DNA of 7,555 bases from Mycobacterium sp. (GTDB taxonomy: Bacteria; Actinomycetota; Actinomycetes; Mycobacteriales; Mycobacteriaceae). Every line of letters begins with the position of its first letter. The first letter of the stretch is position 1. The notes under the pieces were generated by a model. That model saw only the letters and a list, made by a program, of their open reading frames with translations, was not told where the DNA came from and did not search any database. The DNA lies in contig JAFAQO010000495.1 in NCBI GenBank assembly GCA_019246375.1, positions 1-7,555 of the forward strand, written 5' to 3'. Of the stretch, positions 6,124 through 7,555 are shown in pieces. The translations under genes were made by a program, and so were the position numbers.

Positions 6124-6798
6124 TCAGCACCTGGCCCGCCGGCTCGGCGCGAGGTACGACGGCAGCGGCATGGCCGGGTCGAGGTCGTCCGCCGGTAGCG
6201 GGTTTCCGGCGGTCAGTGTCAGCGGCACGACCCCCGCCCAGTGCGGCAGCGTGACGTCCTCGGCATCGTCGACCGGGCCGCCGGATCGCGCCTTGGCGCA
6301 CACCTCGACGAGGTCGAGCGCCAGAACGGCGGTCGCGGCAAGCTCGCGGGAGTTGGGCGCCCTGGTGTCGGCGGCCCGGCCCGGTGCGACGTGGTCGAGA
6401 AGGGCGTGCAGCGCCCGTAGTTTTTCTTCTCGCTCCTCGACCAGCCGGGCGGTGCCGGTGACGACGACCGAGCGGTAGTTCACCGAATGGTGCAGCGCCG
6501 CACGTGCCAGCACCAAACCATCGAGCAGGGTCACGGTGACACACACCGGCAATCCCTTGGTGGCTTTGGCGGCCAGTATCGGGCCGCTTCCGCTGGAGCC
6601 GTGTAGGTACAGCGTCTCACCGAGGCGGGCATGCGTCGTCGGCAAGACAATCGGGTTACCGGCGTTGACGTAGCCCACGTGACACACCAGAGCTTCGTCG
6701 AGAACCTGGTGCACGGTTTGACGGTCGTAGCAGGCGCGCTCGCGATAGCGGGTGGGTGTGCTGCGCGGTGTCGGCAGGTATCGATGCGTGGCTTTCAT
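6124..6798 (-). CDS. FMN-binding split-barrel protein, pyridoxamine 5'-phosphate oxidase-like (Nim-type)
   Basis: This 224-residue protein belongs to the Pyridox_ox_2/NimA-like group of flavin-binding split barrels. The conserved core starts at TPTRYRERACYDR (14-26), then VLDEALVCHVGYV (32-44), VLPTTHARLGETLYLHGSSGSG (51-72, the flavin-contacting strand-loop), PVCVTVTLLDGLVLAR (84-99), HHSVNYRSVVVTG (103-115) and the helix ELAATAVLALDLVEVCAK (152-169). LPHWAGVVPL at 184-193 is the usual C-terminal signature. Relatives bind FMN or F420 and act as oxidoreductases, but the substrate here cannot be read from sequence. ATG 6798 is the start because the family N-terminus begins about there; the longer open frame would run through the divergent gene. 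It is divergent from a MocR regulator that probably controls it, and convergent with the serine hydrolase, whose stop lies 15 nt away with no visible terminator. Confidence 0.88.
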   Translation of the reverse strand: MKATHRYLPTPRSTPTRYRERACYDRQTVHQVLDEALVCHVGYVNAGNPIVLPTTHARLGETLYLHGSSGSGPILAAKATKGLPVCVTVTLLDGLVLARAALHHSVNYRSVVVTGTARLVEEREEKLRALHALLDHVAPGRAADTRAPNSRELAATAVLALDLVEVCAKARSGGPVDDAEDVTLPHWAGVVPLTLTAGNPLPADDLDPAMPLPSYLAPSRRARC

Positions 6799-6826
6799 TG
6801 CGTCCAACTTTGCACTAGTACATAAT
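6798..6826 (+). promoter_or_regulatory. Putative promoter of the MocR-type regulator
   Basis: TTGCGT (6798-6803) and CATAAT (6821-6826, 5 of 6 to TATAAT) are separated by 17 nt. The -10 ends 7 nt before the GTG at 6834, so the mRNA is probably leaderless. The -35 overlaps the start codon of the divergent flavoprotein gene, and the -10 lies inside the palindromic operator candidate, so binding there should block this promoter. Confidence 0.5.
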
Positions 6827-6829
6827 TGG
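6804..6829. promoter_or_regulatory. Putative operator: 26-bp imperfect palindrome between divergent genes
   Basis: The left half is CCAACTTTGCACT and the right half read on the other strand is CCAATTATGTACT. They agree at 10 of 13 positions with no spacer, centred on ACTAGT between 6816 and 6817. The palindrome nearly fills the 35-bp gap between the flavoprotein and regulator starts and covers the predicted -10 of the regulator. The likely ligand is the adjacent MocR-type protein, which would then repress itself and control the flavoprotein. A second GTACA at 6840-6844 repeats the GTACA at 6818-6822 at a 22-bp distance, a spacing compatible with the direct-repeat binding known for some MocR proteins. 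Confidence 0.6.
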
Positions 6830-6833
6830 TTTT

Positions 6834-7555
6834 GTGTCGGTACACTACACCATTCGGGGTGCCGGCGCCGAAGCGATAGCGGCGGACATCGAGGAGGCCA
6901 TTTCCCGGGGCGCCTTGGCACCCGGTGTCGCACTACCGCCGATCCGCGAGCTGGCCGGTCGGCTCGGCGTCAACCCCAACACCGTCGGCGCGGCCTACCG
7001 CCTGCTACGCGATCGGGGGGCCGTTGAGACGGACGGACGGCGCGGAACCCGGGTGCGCCAACGGCCGGCGACCACACCGAGATCGTCGCGGGGGCTCGCC
7101 ATCCCGGCCGGCGTACATGACCTGTCGACCGGCAATCCCGATCCTGGCCTGCTTCCGATCGCTCGCATTAAGCACGCGGGCCGGCGGCAACACCGTGACC
7201 CGGTGCTCTACGGACAGCCCGGGATCTCCGCCGATCTGGCCGAGCAGGGTCGCGCCGCTCTGGCCGCGGACGGCGTCCCGGCCGACCACCTAGCGGTGAC
7301 CGGAGGAGCCCTGGACGGCATCGAGCGGGTGCTGGTCGCCCATCTGCGTCGCGGTGACCGAGTCGCCGTCGAAGACCCGGGCTGGGCCAATCTGCTCGAC
7401 CTGTTGGCCGCCCTGGGCCTGACCGCAGAACCGGTGCGCGTCGACGACGACGGGCCGGTAGCTGCCGACCTCACCCGGGCGCTGCGTCGGGGCGTCCGAG
7501 CTTTGATCGTAACCAACCGCGCCCAAAATCCCACCGGCGCAGCCCTTTCCGAGGA
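6834..7555 (+). CDS. MocR-type transcriptional regulator (GntR winged helix plus aminotransferase domain), partial at 3' end
   Basis: The first 240 codons are in the window and no stop is reached. The N-terminal winged helix-turn-helix is at about 9-75: LPPIRELAGRLGVNPNTVGAAYRLL (34-58) is the GntR recognition-helix region and GRRGTRV (68-74) the wing. A linker follows, then a fold-type I aminotransferase domain from about 95 with YGQPGISADLAE (126-137), VTGGALDGIERVL (155-167), EDPGWANLLDLL (180-191) and the NPTG motif at N232-G235. The PLP lysine would lie beyond the window end. Such proteins sense PLP or an amino-acid aldimine and regulate a neighbouring gene, here probably the divergent flavoprotein. 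The GTG at 6834 is the first start after an in-frame TAG at 6816. It is too short to name a subtype (PdxR, GabR or TauR), though the neighbour suggests a B6 or flavin link. Full members have about 430-480 residues. Confidence 0.9.
   Translation, partial: MSVHYTIRGAGAEAIAADIEEAISRGALAPGVALPPIRELAGRLGVNPNTVGAAYRLLRDRGAVETDGRRGTRVRQRPATTPRSSRGLAIPAGVHDLSTGNPDPGLLPIARIKHAGRRQHRDPVLYGQPGISADLAEQGRAALAADGVPADHLAVTGGALDGIERVLVAHLRRGDRVAVEDPGWANLLDLLAALGLTAEPVRVDDDGPVAADLTRALRRGVRALIVTNRAQNPTGAALSE

Noticed and set aside
6799..6933. N-terminal extension of the flavoprotein
   Set aside because: It would run through the shared promoter gap and the DNA-binding region of the divergent MocR gene. The family N-terminus begins near the ATG at 6798.

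Overview
The window looks like chromosomal DNA from a non-tuberculous mycobacterium or a close relative. The DNA is GC-rich. The gene order pyrR-pyrB-pyrC-(membrane PH-like protein)-carA matches the mycobacterial pyr operon, which in M. tuberculosis is Rv1379-Rv1383 as I recall. The methyltransferase on the far side of pyrR resembles Rv1377c. All family assignments come from reading motifs; no database search was possible.

Layout. From 3303 down to 1, the minus strand carries the start of the pyrimidine biosynthesis operon: pyrR (regulator), pyrB (aspartate carbamoyltransferase), pyrC (dihydroorotase), a small single-span membrane protein with a PH-like domain, and the first five codons of what is probably carA. 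Every junction is an ATGA or TGATG overlap, so translation is probably coupled. Upstream of pyrR (3304-3400) are a recognisable promoter, a perfect 7+7 bp inverted repeat over its -10 element, a PyrR-binding stem-loop and a strong Shine-Dalgarno sequence. There is no terminator hairpin, so the leader looks built for control of translation initiation rather than Bacillus-type attenuation.

From 3442 to 4163, the plus strand carries two nitrile hydratase genes: the C-terminal two thirds of a cobalt-type alpha subunit, with its metal-binding CTLCSC motif intact, and a complete accessory (activator) protein. The beta subunit and the alpha N-terminus are missing, and the break lies beside the pyr promoter. 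This looks like the remains of a larger nitrile-degradation operon.

From 4232 to 6108, the plus strand carries a probable two-gene operon of a class I SAM-dependent methyltransferase (probably leaderless) and a beta-lactamase-fold serine hydrolase.

From 6124 to 7555 there is a divergent pair: an FMN-binding split-barrel protein of the pyridoxamine-phosphate-oxidase-like group (minus strand) and a MocR-type GntR/aminotransferase regulator (plus strand, cut by the window end). Their 35-bp shared gap holds a 26-bp imperfect palindrome that is the likely operator.

There is no tRNA, rRNA, CRISPR array, transposase or intrinsic terminator that I can support, and no gene-free stretch over 300 bases. 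I see no clear new multi-gene system. The points most worth following up are the truncated nitrile hydratase, the pyr leader and the MocR/flavoprotein operator.
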